The notes under the pieces were generated by a model. The model did no database searches. It was not told where the DNA came from and was given only the letters and a program-made list of their open reading frames with translations. Shown here piece by piece: positions 6,878 to 15,824 of a stretch of DNA of 64,000 bases. The DNA is taken from contig JAPDPX010000001.1 of assembly GCA_034506255.1 (NCBI GenBank), positions 1 through 64,000 of the forward strand, written 5' to 3'. The stretch is from a candidate division KSB1 bacterium. Its GTDB lineage: Bacteria; Zhuqueibacterota; Zhuqueibacteria; Zhuqueibacterales; Zhuqueibacteraceae. The first letter of the stretch is position 1, and the number at the start of each line of letters is the position of its first letter. Position numbers and translations under genes: made by a program.

Positions 6878-7620
6878 CTCGCTGGTATGATGGCGCTGCA
6901 AATTTCCGGAAATCTTGTTGGGCGAAATGTCCTGCGAGGGAAAAACGTATTGCCAATTGAATTCACGGCTCAATCCCGTATACTTTCGATTCAGCGCACA
7001 GGGTAAATCAACCGTGCCCAGGCCTTTTTGCAAATCTGCATCGTGCAGCCTTTTGACTTTGGCCAAATGCGCTTGCAGCGGTTGTATCAAAATTTGCGGC
7101 AGCGGCACGGGTCGGTCCTTCTCGCCTTTGCCGCGGCGAACCACGATCCGGCCCCGCGCAAAATCGAAATCTTTCACGCGCAATGTCACGCACTCCTCCA
7201 CGCGCAAGCCGCAGCCGTACATGATCGCCACCATAATCCAGTCTTTGCCGGTAAGATGGCTCATGAGGGCTTTGATTTCCTTTTTGCTCAAACCACCGGC
7301 AAGGTCTCCGGTTTTTTCGCCCACGTCATTTCACCGAATGATCCGAGTTCCTGTTTCAAAACATGTTTGTACAAAAACACAATGGCAGAGAGCGCCTGAT
7401 TCTGCGTGGAAGCCGCCACTCTTTCCTGCACGGCCAGGTGTGTGAGAAATTCTTTCACTTGCGGCGCGCCCATTTCGCGCGGATGGCGGAGACCATGAAA
7501 CCGAACGGAGCGTTTGATCCCGCCCACATAGGCTTCTTCGGTGCGAGGGCTGAAATGCTTGGCGCGAATCACGGCGCGCACCTGGTCGAACAGCTTGGGC
7601 GGGGATGAAGACGAAGGTGG
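6878..7620 (-). pseudogene. intI: Integron integrase intI remnant (frameshifted, truncated)
   Basis: Two frames together read as one integron tyrosine recombinase. The first (down to 7288) contains SPRTEEAYVGGIKRSVRFHG, HPREMGAPQVKEFLTHLAVQ, VAASTQNQALSAIVFLY and KKPETLPVV. The second (from about 7290) continues LSKKEIKALMSHLTGKDW, YGCGLRVEECVTLRVKDFD, GKGEKDRPVPLP and the IntI-specific stretch NRKYTGLSREFNWQYVFPS. A one-base loss in a T-run near 7289 (GTGGTTTGAGC for GTGGTTTTGAGC) would explain the frameshift. Homology stops after QRHHTSE at about 6878, so the catalytic HxxR, His and Tyr segments are gone. The upstream frame reads SSPPKLFDQVRAVIR without a clear start codon. It cannot be active. 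Confidence 0.9.
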
Positions 7621-7823
7621 TTGTCCCTCGCGAGGGAGAAGAGGGCCGGTTATGCGTGCACTGCGGCGGTGGTTCTCGGAAGGGGGAGAAGCGATTTTTC
7701 CCCCAAGGCAACGGCGGAGTATTCATGGAGGGACTCCTCGTGACTGCCAGCGCCCTGGGTGGTTGCGTGGAGCAGCCGCCCCAATTTCAATTGGCGCAAG
7801 TATGCAGATTGGGAAGAATTTTG

Positions 7824-10100
7824 TCAAGAGGAATTTTTGAAATTGTCATTTTGCAGTGGTTGGTGGGCAGGTCTTGCTTGTTCTTCCAACAGCCGCTCGA
7901 TTTCCCCGAAATACCGCTCCGCGAGTGACGCGAGTGGGAGTTCCAGAAGCGAGTTTATGCACAGCGTGTCGCCGCCAACTTTTCCCAGAAAGGAAATTGG
8001 GACGCGGTGTTGGGCGCAGAGCGCGGCGATTTGGCGGCGTTCCGCCGGGGCATAGGAAATGATGATGAGGGATTGGCTTTCACCGAACAGGGCAAAATCC
8101 GGGCGCACGAAACCAGGCAGTGCAATTTGTGCGCCCAGGAATTTGTCTTCATTCATGAGGCAGCATTCGGCCAGGGCCACGGCGAGACCGCCATCGGAGA
8201 CATCATGCGCGGAATGCACCAGCCGCTGCCGAATCATCTCCAGGCAGGCCTGCTGCAGGGCTTTCTCCCGTTCGAGATTCAGGGTGGGGCAGTCGCCGGT
8301 CACCAGACCGTGGATGACTTTGAGGTACTCGCTGCCGCCGATCTCTTCGAAATTCGCACCCAGCAGCGCGATTTCATCGCCGGCCTGCTTGAAATGCGCG
8401 GTGGTGGCACAGCTCACGTCGTCCAGCACGCCCAGCATGCCGATCACCGGCGTGGGATAAACTGCGGCGGTGGGACTTTCATTATAAAAGCTGACATTGC
8501 CGCCTGTCACCGGGGTTTCCAGGGCACGACAGGCCTCACCGATGCCTGCAATCGCCTCCTGGAACTGCCAGTAGACCTCCGGTTTGTAGGGATTGCCGAA
8601 GTTCAAACAGTTGGTGATGGCCACCGGCCGGGCGCCGGTGACAGCCACGTTGCGCGCCGCCTCGGCCACGGCAATGGCCGCGCCGCGGCGGGGATTGAGA
8701 TAAACATAGCGGCCATTGCCATCCGTTTTTACTGCCAGGCCTTTGCGCGTGCCTTTGAGGCGGAGCACGGCCGCGTCGCCGCCGGGCAGGATGATGGTGT
8801 TGCTGCGCACGGTCGAATCATATTGCCGATAGATCCAGCGTTTGCTGGCGATATTCGGCGAAGCCAGCAATTGCAGCAGGCAGCTGCCGAGATCGGGCGG
8901 CAGCGGCAGTTTGGCGGCGGAGAAGGCGCGCGTGTTTTCCAAATAAGCCGGAGGTTTGGCTTCGCGAATATACACCGGCGCGCCGCCGCCGAGCACCAGG
9001 CTGGCGGCGGGTATAACCGCGACTTCCCGGCCGTGGTGGCGCACACGCAGCATTTTGTCGGTCGTCACTTTGCCAATGAGGGCCGCGTGCAAATCCCACT
9101 TGCGGCAAATTTCCGCAATGGCCTCCTCCCTGCCGGGCCGCGCCACCACCAGCATGCGCTCCTGGGATTCCGACAGCATGATTTCATAGGGCGTCATGCC
9201 GGTTTCGCGCAGGGGCACGTTTTCCAAATCGATTACCATGCCGTGCCCGCCGCGCGCCGACATTTCGGAGGTGGAGCAGGTGAGGCCGGCGGCGCCCATG
9301 TCCTGAATGCCGATGATCAAGTCGGCGCGGATCATTTCAAGCGTGGCTTCGAGCAGGAGTTTCTCGGTGAAGGGATCGCCAACCTGCACCTGCGGCCGTT
9401 TGCTGGCGCTGTGTTCGGAGATTTCCTCGCTGGCGAAGGTGGCGCCGTGAATGCCGTCGCGGCCGGTGGCGGAGCCGATCAGGATGACGCTGTTGCCCGC
9501 GCCGCTGGCCGCGGCGCGCGCCATGCGATCATGCGATACCAGGCCGACAGCCATGGCATTCACCAGGGGATTGTCACGATAGCAATCTTCGAAATAAACC
9601 TCGCCGGCGACGGTGGGCACGCCGAAGCAGTTGCCGTAATCGCCAATGCCCTTGACCACGCCCCTGACCAGGTGGCGCACGCGGCGGTCGCTGAGACTGC
9701 CGAAGCGCAACGAGTTGAGTGCGGCAATCGGGCGGGCGCCCATGGTGAAGATGTCGCGCAGAATGCCGCCCACGCCGGTGGCGGCGCCCTGATACGGTTC
9801 GACCGCGGAGGGGTGATTGTGGCTTTCAATTTTGAAGACCACGGCCAGACCGTTGCCGATGTCCACCGCGCCGGCGTTTTCTTCACCGGCTTTCACCAGC
9901 AAATCTTTGCCCTCGCGCGGCAGGGTTTTGAGCTGGGCAATGGAGTTCTTGTAGCTGCAATGTTCCGACCACATCACCGCGAAGATGCCCAGCTCGGTGA
10001 AGGTCGGCACGCGGCCAAGGATTTGCAGGATGCGATGGTATTCTTCCTCGCTCAGGCCGTGTTGCAGAGCGAGCGCGAGCGTAACTTGTGGTTCCGTCAT
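7824..10100 (-). CDS. purL: Phosphoribosylformylglycinamidine synthase subunit PurL
   Basis: 758 residues, the small PurL form that works with PurS and PurQ to convert FGAR to FGAM in purine synthesis. Visible are the N-terminal [20 protein letters not shown] segment, [21 protein letters not shown] with the ATP/Mg-binding [26 protein letters not shown], the second AIRS half with [17 protein letters not shown], and [11 protein letters not shown]. The last ~15 residues are low-complexity. The start codon overlaps the stop of the NHL-repeat gene as ATGA (10097-10100), so translation is likely coupled. purS and purQ are not in the window. Confidence 0.97.
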   Translation of the reverse strand: MTEPQVTLALALQHGLSEEEYHRILQILGRVPTFTELGIFAVMWSEHCSYKNSIAQLKTLPREGKDLLVKAGEENAGAVDIGNGLAVVFKIESHNHPSAVEPYQGAATGVGGILRDIFTMGARPIAALNSLRFGSLSDRRVRHLVRGVVKGIGDYGNCFGVPTVAGEVYFEDCYRDNPLVNAMAVGLVSHDRMARAAASGAGNSVILIGSATGRDGIHGATFASEEISEHSASKRPQVQVGDPFTEKLLLEATLEMIRADLIIGIQDMGAAGLTCSTSEMSARGGHGMVIDLENVPLRETGMTPYEIMLSESQERMLVVARPGREEAIAEICRKWDLHAALIGKVTTDKMLRVRHHGREVAVIPAASLVLGGGAPVYIREAKPPAYLENTRAFSAAKLPLPPDLGSCLLQLLASPNIASKRWIYRQYDSTVRSNTIILPGGDAAVLRLKGTRKGLAVKTDGNGRYVYLNPRRGAAIAVAEAARNVAVTGARPVAITNCLNFGNPYKPEVYWQFQEAIAGIGEACRALETPVTGGNVSFYNESPTAAVYPTPVIGMLGVLDDVSCATTAHFKQAGDEIALLGANFEEIGGSEYLKVIHGLVTGDCPTLNLEREKALQQACLEMIRQRLVHSAHDVSDGGLAVALAECCLMNEDKFLGAQIALPGFVRPDFALFGESQSLIIISYAPAERRQIAALCAQHRVPISFLGKVGGDTLCINSLLELPLASLAERYFGEIERLLEEQARPAHQPLQNDNFKNSS

Positions 10101-11434
10101 GGTGCGGTGTGAATTCTGGTCTCGACAGTTTTTTCAAAATGCATGTAGCTGGAATAAGTCGGTTTGATGGTCAAACGGAGGGTGAATTTGCCGGCGGCTA
10201 CCGGTGCCAGCGGCGACTGCTTGGGCGGCAGCAACGCGGGATCGACCGGTTGCCAGGCGCCGCTGAAGGTTTCGCGATTGGCGCCGGCAAAACGCAGGGT
10301 GTTGGTCATCGGCTGGACCAATGCGGTGCCTTCGGCATCGCGAATCTCGAGGGTGACGAAGCTCGGTTCGGTCAGGAAATAGCTGACTTCGAGCAGCCGC
10401 TGATTGGTGAGGCGGGCGTTGAAGTCGCGCACATCGGTGCCGATCCAGTAATATTGCACGGCTTCGCGTTCGGCGATGATGACCTGGCCGAAGCGTTTGT
10501 AAATGGCGAGGCCGCGCGGCTCGTGAAATTCCCTGGCGCCGCTGCCGCGCCGGCCGAAGCGGGTGAGGTAGTTGAGATGGCGGTCGAACTTGTGCAGACA
10601 GTGATTGGCGGTGTCGGTGACGTAGAGGTTGCTGTAGTAATCGAGGGCGGCATAAGCCAGGCGGGCGTTGGTGATGCCCAGGCCTGCCATGGTGCGCGAG
10701 GCGAGCAGTTGTCCGTCGGGAGAAAATTTCTGCAGCCGCTGCTGCTCCTGGTCGATGACGATGACAAAAGCGTCTTTGTAATAAGACCAGGGCTCGCTGG
10801 CGTCGGTGGCGGCCACGGCCGTGGGGGCCTGCAGCCCGCCATTGGCGCCCCAACTGTGCAGCAGTTGATCGTCGCGATAGACCGCGATGCGATTGTTGCC
10901 GGTATCGGCGACATAAACAGTTTTGTCGGGGGAAATGGCCACGTCACGCGGGGACCGCAGGCCGGTGAGAGCGCGAATGTAGCGCAGCTCGCGGCCGGGA
11001 TTGTGAAAATGCACCACGCGATGGTTGCCGGTGTCCGCCACGTAGACTTCGCCGCTGCGGTGGGCGGCTATGCCATGCGGCTGCCGCAGGCGGCGCTCGC
11101 CGGTTTCATTCATGCCATAAAAAGCGATCGCGCTGCGCGAGGTGTTGAAGATGATCATGTTGTAACCGGCATTCACGCCGTAAACCGTCAACTCATCGTC
11201 ATCCTCCGTGCGTTTGGGATCCTCCCAACTGTCCAGCCGGGTGGCAGCCACCCCCTGGGGATTATCGACCTTCACACTGTTCTTGGTGTACAGTTTGAGA
11301 TGGGTGGCGGTGGCCTTTTGCACCCAAATGTGCAGGAAGGGCGGAAAGACCAGGGTGGTGGGATCATCTTTGCCGCCGGGCATTGGAAAAACTGTGGCGT
11401 GCGCGAGCAGCAGGGCTGCAAGGAAAAAGCTCAT
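10097..11434 (-). CDS. Secreted NHL-repeat beta-propeller protein
   Basis: 445 residues from the ATG at 11434, which starts a signal peptide ([15 protein letters not shown]); the frame is also open to a TTG at 11470. NHL-type repeats follow: [53 protein letters not shown] and [17 protein letters not shown]-terminal region ([21 protein letters not shown], then [20 protein letters not shown]) looks like a FlgD-type Ig-like domain. NHL propellers mediate protein or ligand contacts; no enzymatic role is indicated. It lies upstream of and is coupled to purL by a 4 bp overlap, an odd partner for a purine gene. Confidence 0.85.
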   Translation of the reverse strand: MSFFLAALLLAHATVFPMPGGKDDPTTLVFPPFLHIWVQKATATHLKLYTKNSVKVDNPQGVAATRLDSWEDPKRTEDDDELTVYGVNAGYNMIIFNTSRSAIAFYGMNETGERRLRQPHGIAAHRSGEVYVADTGNHRVVHFHNPGRELRYIRALTGLRSPRDVAISPDKTVYVADTGNNRIAVYRDDQLLHSWGANGGLQAPTAVAATDASEPWSYYKDAFVIVIDQEQQRLQKFSPDGQLLASRTMAGLGITNARLAYAALDYYSNLYVTDTANHCLHKFDRHLNYLTRFGRRGSGAREFHEPRGLAIYKRFGQVIIAEREAVQYYWIGTDVRDFNARLTNQRLLEVSYFLTEPSFVTLEIRDAEGTALVQPMTNTLRFAGANRETFSGAWQPVDPALLPPKQSPLAPVAAGKFTLRLTIKPTYSSYMHFEKTVETRIHTAP

Positions 11435-11640
11435 GAAGGGTCGCGTGTCGGAATGGATTGCCCACCGCAAAGGTGCGGCTGAGGTTTCAGATTCTCAAAA
11501 TTGCTTGATCGCAAAGTAAAGCTGTGAGCCGCGCAGGACGTTGTTCTTGTCATATTGCCGGGAAGCCTCTGCAGCGCGGCCTGCCTCTGCAATCGCCGGG
11601 GCCTGCGACATGACGGGGTGGTGGCAGCTCCGTCCCCCTT

Positions 11641-11790
11641 TTGATCTGCCACGGCTTGGCCGTGGCATTCCTGCGAGAGCCTCCGCAGGATCGCAGGATA
11701 AAGCCACGGTCAAACCGTGGCGGAACGGCTATTTTTTGCGAAATCCCTGCGTGTTTTGCTTTTTGAATTTTATCGCATCGAAAAAGTTGG
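11641..11790 (-). repeat. Dispersed repeat A, copy 1 (reverse orientation)
   Basis: Contains the two palindromes CCACGGCTTGGCCGTGG and CCACGGTCAAACCGTGG separated by a GCCTCCGCAGGATCGCAGGAT spacer, then TTTGAATTTTATCGC. Related copies lie at 17758-17941, 44664-44861 and 56130-56303. Confidence 0.8.
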
Positions 11791-11859
11791 CACCTGAATT
11801 TTGCACCCAGATTGATCCCCTCCGTGAAAAACCCCGATTTGATCGCGATACCCAGCCAC

Positions 11860-11986
11860 TTTTCAGTGAAGCTGTTTTTTGCATTTCCCCAAACTTCGTC
11901 AGGAGTGGCCTGCCTGGCTCTCCTCAAAAAAACCGCGCCAGATCATGAGAAAGAAATTCTACAGGCCACGCCTGACGGAGTTTTGT
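11860..11986 (-). repeat. Dispersed repeat B, copy 1
   Basis: The reverse complement reads CAAAACTCCGTCAGGCGTGG, then CATGATCTGGCGCGG, then CACTCCTGACGAAGTTTGGG, and is homologous to 45013-45135. The ends form an imperfect terminal inverted repeat (AAACTCCGTCAGG), giving a MITE-like or hairpin element. Confidence 0.75.
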
Positions 11987-12315
11987 GAACACGCCATTTC
12001 TTCCGGACGACAACAAGGCGACAAGCAAAATTCAGATAATAGCAAGGCAGAGATTCAACCCTCGATGTCAAGAGCAAACCCCAACGATCCGCCCACGAAA
12101 GCAGAAATCCCACGGCAAAAGCCATTTCGTGGCAGTCCGTTTTCGTGGAAGAAAAGCTGTGACGCCTGCGGCAAAGGAACGAATTTCGAAGTCAGGATTG
12201 CTCGACATTTTCATCCCGATGGGTGTCCATACGGGCATGGCAAATGACCCCGGCTCCGCCGCACGTGATGGTTGCAACCGGGTTGCAGCACCTGCCGTGC
12301 GCGGAAAGAAGCAGC

Positions 12316-14172
12316 TCATTCTTCGTCAGCGGGCATTTCTTGCCGGGCGCTCTCCGTGTGAAAATAATCCCAAATGCGCTGTGCCAGGGCGGGGGTGATG
12401 CCGCTGACCAGCAGGAGTTCGTCGACCGAGGCCTGGCGCACGCCTGCGAGCGAGCCGTAAAATTTCAGCAGAGCCTTGCGCCGCGCCGGGCCAACGCCGG
12501 GAATCTTCGACAGCTCGGAGGCCGTGGTGCGCTTGCGCCGCAGGCTGCGGTGAAACGTGACACCGAAGCGGTGTGCTTCATCGCGGAGTTGCTGCAGCAG
12601 CTTCAGCCCGGAGGAGGTGCGCGGAATGTTTTGCGCCTCGGCAGCGCCGGGCACGAACACTTCATCCAGACGCTTGGCGAGCGCGGCAATCGGCAGGTTG
12701 AGCTCGAGCCGCTGCAGCACGGCGAGCGCGGCATTGAGCTGGCCTTTGCCGCCATCGACGAGGATGAGATCGGGCAGGGGCAGCTTCTTCGCCAGCGTGC
12801 CGGCATAGCGGCGTTCAATCGCTTCGGCCATCATGGCGAAATCATCGGGGGTCTGCGTGCCACGGATTTTGAATTTGCGGTAATCCGATTTTTTCGGCCG
12901 GCCGTCTTCAAAGGTGACCATGGCCGCCACCGGATCCGTGCCCTGGAGGTTGGAGATGTCGAAACACTCGATGCGGCGCGGCGGTTGCGCCAGCCGCAAA
13001 TCGCGCTGCAGCGCCACCACGCTGTGCGGCAGTTTGAGCCTGGCCTTCATCTTCTGCAGCTTCAATTCCTGCAGCAGCAGATGGGCATTTTTGCCGCACA
13101 TTTCCACCAGTTTGGCCTTTTCGCCCAGCCGCGGTGTGACCAGGCGCACCGGGCCTTGGCGCTGCAGCTCCAGCCAGGCGCGCACCTCCTCGCTTTCCGG
13201 AATTTCGACCGGCAGAATGATCTCCTCGGGGATGAAATCAGCTTTGAGATAATACTGCTTGGTGAAGGCAGCCACGACGTTTTCATACGGCTCCTGAAAC
13301 ACGCCGTTGAGATAGTAGTGCTGCCGGCCGATGATTTTGCCCTCGCGCACTTTGAACACGGCGCCGGCGGCATCCTCATCCTCCAGCGCCACCGCCACGA
13401 TGTCCCGGTCTGTGAGATCAGCGGTGACGACTTTCTGGCGGTATTGGAATTCTTCGATGAAGCGGATGCGGTCGCGCAGTTTGGCGGCCTGCTCGTACAG
13501 CCGTTTTTCCGCCAGCGCCAGCATTTTTTCCTGCATCTCCTTCACCACCAGCCGGTCGCGACCGTTGATGAAGTTGACGACCTGCTGCACCACCTGGCCG
13601 TACTCGGCGGCGGAAACCAGGCCCTCGCAGGGGCCGTCGCATTTTTTGATGTAGTAATCCAGGCAAAGCTTGTATTTCTTTTTCGCGATGACTTCCGGGG
13701 TGAAATGATAGTTGCAGCTCCGGATCGGGAAGATGCGTTTGATCGTGCGCAGCAGCGCTTTCATTTGCCCGACGTCGGTGTAGGGGCCGAAATATTGCGA
13801 GCCATCCTTGACGAGCGTGCGCGTCGGGAAAATGCGCGGAAACAGTTCATTGGTGACGCGGATGTAGGGGAAGCTTTTGTCGTCGCGCAGATTGACGTTG
13901 TAGCGCGGGCGGTATTCCTTGATGAGATTCATCTCGAGAATCAGCGCTTCCATTTCGGAATCGGTGACGATGATCTCGAGGTCGGCGATGCGGCTGCGCA
14001 GCCGGGCGGTTTTGACATCCAGCGGCCGGCTCTCTTGAAAGTAGGAGCGCACGCGGTGACGCAGCACTTTGGCCTTGCCCACATAGATGATCTTGCCGGC
14101 GCGGTCTTTGAATTGATAGACGCCGGGTTTCAGGGGAAGATTGTCGAGCTTGTTTTGCAGCGTACCGGACAT
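12316..14172 (-). CDS. uvrC: Excinuclease ABC subunit C
   Basis: 618 residues from the ATG at 14172 (a TTG at 14193 is possible but less likely). The GIY-YIG nuclease (KPGVYQFKDRAGKIIYVGKA) that makes the 3' incision comes first, then the UvrB-binding UVR motif (MLALAEKRLYEQAAKLRDRI), the RNase H-like 5' nuclease domain (RRIECFDISNLQGTDPVAAM, LILVDGGKGQLNAA) and a C-terminal double helix-hairpin-helix (LSKIPGVGPARRKALLKFYG and SGITPALAQRIWDYF). All catalytic landmarks are present at normal length. It follows a permease gene on the same strand with a short gap. Confidence 0.97.
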   Translation of the reverse strand: MSGTLQNKLDNLPLKPGVYQFKDRAGKIIYVGKAKVLRHRVRSYFQESRPLDVKTARLRSRIADLEIIVTDSEMEALILEMNLIKEYRPRYNVNLRDDKSFPYIRVTNELFPRIFPTRTLVKDGSQYFGPYTDVGQMKALLRTIKRIFPIRSCNYHFTPEVIAKKKYKLCLDYYIKKCDGPCEGLVSAAEYGQVVQQVVNFINGRDRLVVKEMQEKMLALAEKRLYEQAAKLRDRIRFIEEFQYRQKVVTADLTDRDIVAVALEDEDAAGAVFKVREGKIIGRQHYYLNGVFQEPYENVVAAFTKQYYLKADFIPEEIILPVEIPESEEVRAWLELQRQGPVRLVTPRLGEKAKLVEMCGKNAHLLLQELKLQKMKARLKLPHSVVALQRDLRLAQPPRRIECFDISNLQGTDPVAAMVTFEDGRPKKSDYRKFKIRGTQTPDDFAMMAEAIERRYAGTLAKKLPLPDLILVDGGKGQLNAALAVLQRLELNLPIAALAKRLDEVFVPGAAEAQNIPRTSSGLKLLQQLRDEAHRFGVTFHRSLRRKRTTASELSKIPGVGPARRKALLKFYGSLAGVRQASVDELLLVSGITPALAQRIWDYFHTESARQEMPADEE

Positions 14173-14193
14173 GTGTCTTGCACAGGAAAGCAA

Positions 14194-15756
14194 TCAAAAA
14201 TACATGAAGCCGGCGATCACCAGGGCGGCGAACACCAGCGGCCAGAGGAACGGCAGCGTGGACCTGGTGATCTCCACGGCCTCCACCCGGGTGAAACTGG
14301 CGATCCAAAAGTTGTGGCTGTTGGTGGGATCGCACACGGCCTGCAGCGCACCCACCGCCAGCAGCATGGCCATGATCTGTTCGGTGGAGAGGGCGCCGGC
14401 GGCCAGCAGGATGGCGGCAAAGCCGCTGCCCAGACCCCAGATGTTCAAGGGCCCGCGGTAGAGGGTGAGCGGGGCCAGCAGGCCAAAGATCAACACAAAG
14501 GCCGGCCGCGGCATTCCGCCGGCCGGCAGCAGGGGAGCCAGCAGGGTGTGGAACGCGCCGGCGATGTTTTCGTGTTTCACCGTGGCCAGCAGCATGCCGA
14601 TGCCGGTGATCAGGAAGAGCGCCGGGCCGGTGCTTTCGAAACACTCGAGGATCGACTTGGTAAGAAGCTGCACCGCTTCGCGGCGAATCGTCAGCAGAAT
14701 GGCGATCAGCATGCCGGCGAGGAACGCCAGCGTGGCTTCCATTTTGATTCCAAAAATCAAATAGAGCGGCAGCAGCGGCGGCAGAATGGCGGGAAAGATG
14801 CGGCGCAGTTTGCCGCGTCGCAGGCTGCGCACCAGCCGGTAGATCGTCCAGGAAAAGAACGGCAGCAGCGCCACGGCCGTGGTCGCGGGGCTGAGCGCCG
14901 TGCGGCCGGGTTGTGGCAACAGGCCGGGAATGATCAGCAGATTCGCCAGCAAAACGAGCAACGATGTCAGCGCCAGCTCGCCCTCGAAGCTGGAAGCGAT
15001 GATCGCAAACAACAGTCCCGCAAGGAAAGCCGGCACGATGGGCCAATCCAGCACCAGAACGAGCAGCAGCGGTACGAGCGGCGTGAACAAGGCCAGTCGT
15101 TGCAACGGCGGTTTGACCGGCGCCGCGGCGATGGTGGCGAAACGGTGAAGCCGGCCGGGCCGCAGATGCCACAGGCAGAAGGCCAGACCGAACACGGCAA
15201 ACAGGGCCACCATCACCAGCGCGAAAGCACGCACCTGGACCGGCGTAACCCCGAGCACGTTGACGTAAAGCTGCCAATTGCGCAGGTTGAGCATGCCGCC
15301 CATTGACAAGCCAATGATCATGACAGCCGAGGCGGTCACCGGTGGAATGCCGGCATTGAGCATGATGGGCAGAATGATCGAGCCCGCCACAATCACGGTG
15401 CCCAGGTCGCCGAGCACGACGAAAATGGCGGCGGTAATGAACATCAAACTGAGCGCGAGCACCAGCGGCCGGTCACCAATCAGCTCGGCGGTGTAGCGGA
15501 TCATCAGTTCAACGCCGCCGCGATTTTTGATGAACATCGCGAGCACACCGCCAAAGATGGTGGCGAGCAGAGTGGGGCCGAACGTCAGTGGCCCGTTTTG
15601 CAAGACGTGCTCGAGCAGATAGTCCCCGGGCACCCCCGCAGCCAGTGCGAACAGCAGCGCCATCAGTGGCAGGGCGAGCATGGCTGACAGCCGCTTGAGA
15701 TACATCAACAGCACGCCTCCCGCCAGAATGACAAGCAAAAGCGCTGGGACCAGCAC
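14194..15756 (-). CDS. Multi-pass membrane permease, ion-transporter-like
   Basis: 520 residues that are almost entirely hydrophobic helices, with an Arg-rich cytoplasmic loop in the middle (LRPGRLHRF) and a second long loop (RLVRSLRRGKLRR). The two halves (GDLGTVIVAGSIILPIML with GGMLNLRNWQLY, and DPTNSHNFWIASFTRVEAVE near the end) look like the repeated hairpin layout of ion-transporter superfamily carriers. The substrate is unknown; dicarboxylates or cations would fit that class. The start is GTG at 15756, supported by AGGATG six bases upstream. It ends 21 bp before the uvrC ATG. Confidence 0.6.
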   Translation of the reverse strand: MLVPALLLVILAGGVLLMYLKRLSAMLALPLMALLFALAAGVPGDYLLEHVLQNGPLTFGPTLLATIFGGVLAMFIKNRGGVELMIRYTAELIGDRPLVLALSLMFITAAIFVVLGDLGTVIVAGSIILPIMLNAGIPPVTASAVMIIGLSMGGMLNLRNWQLYVNVLGVTPVQVRAFALVMVALFAVFGLAFCLWHLRPGRLHRFATIAAAPVKPPLQRLALFTPLVPLLLVLVLDWPIVPAFLAGLLFAIIASSFEGELALTSLLVLLANLLIIPGLLPQPGRTALSPATTAVALLPFFSWTIYRLVRSLRRGKLRRIFPAILPPLLPLYLIFGIKMEATLAFLAGMLIAILLTIRREAVQLLTKSILECFESTGPALFLITGIGMLLATVKHENIAGAFHTLLAPLLPAGGMPRPAFVLIFGLLAPLTLYRGPLNIWGLGSGFAAILLAAGALSTEQIMAMLLAVGALQAVCDPTNSHNFWIASFTRVEAVEITRSTLPFLWPLVFAALVIAGFMYF

Positions 15757-15824
15757 GGGTTCATCCTAAAATGAGGTGTGACGGTCAGAATTGCGGCCCA
15801 AAGTAAGGAGGGAGAGCGCGAAAG

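Larger units (their letters stand above)
501..7620 (-). mobile_element. Degenerate inverted-type chromosomal integron (cassette array + broken intI)
   Basis: Five attC-like sites (614-744, 1322-1398, 3176-3245, 3806-3870, 4657-4778) separate compact minus-strand ORFs. Four of these ORFs end within about 0-80 bp of their attC, as integron cassettes do. A broken integron integrase lies at about 6878-7620 on the same strand. An IS4-type insertion sits between the integrase and the first cassette. The integrase C-terminus faces the array, the reverse of class 1 integrons but as reported for inverted integrons such as that of Treponema denticola. No attI site could be placed; it may have been lost with the integrase C-terminus. 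Confidence 0.8.
11471..12315. other. Repeat-rich intergenic region
   Basis: No gene recognised. It carries repeat A copy 1 (11641-11790), a short segment GCACCCAGATTGATC that recurs inverted near 45250, and repeat B copy 1 (11860-11986). The remaining bases up to the uvrC stop (about 11990-12315) hold nothing I can name. Confidence 0.6.

Noticed and set aside
7621..7823. Additional cassettes upstream of intI, as in the class 1 layout
   Set aside because: Only about 200 bp separate intI from the end of purL, with no attC and no cassette-like ORF.
8007..10112. A 701-codon plus-strand open frame opposite purL
   Set aside because: It is the antisense shadow of a GC-rich, strongly conserved purL; its translation is Gly/Ala/His/Arg-rich and matches no family.
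12223..15306. A 1027-codon plus-strand open frame opposite uvrC and the permease
   Set aside because: It spans two real genes antisense, its product is His/Gln/Arg-rich low complexity, and it resembles nothing known.
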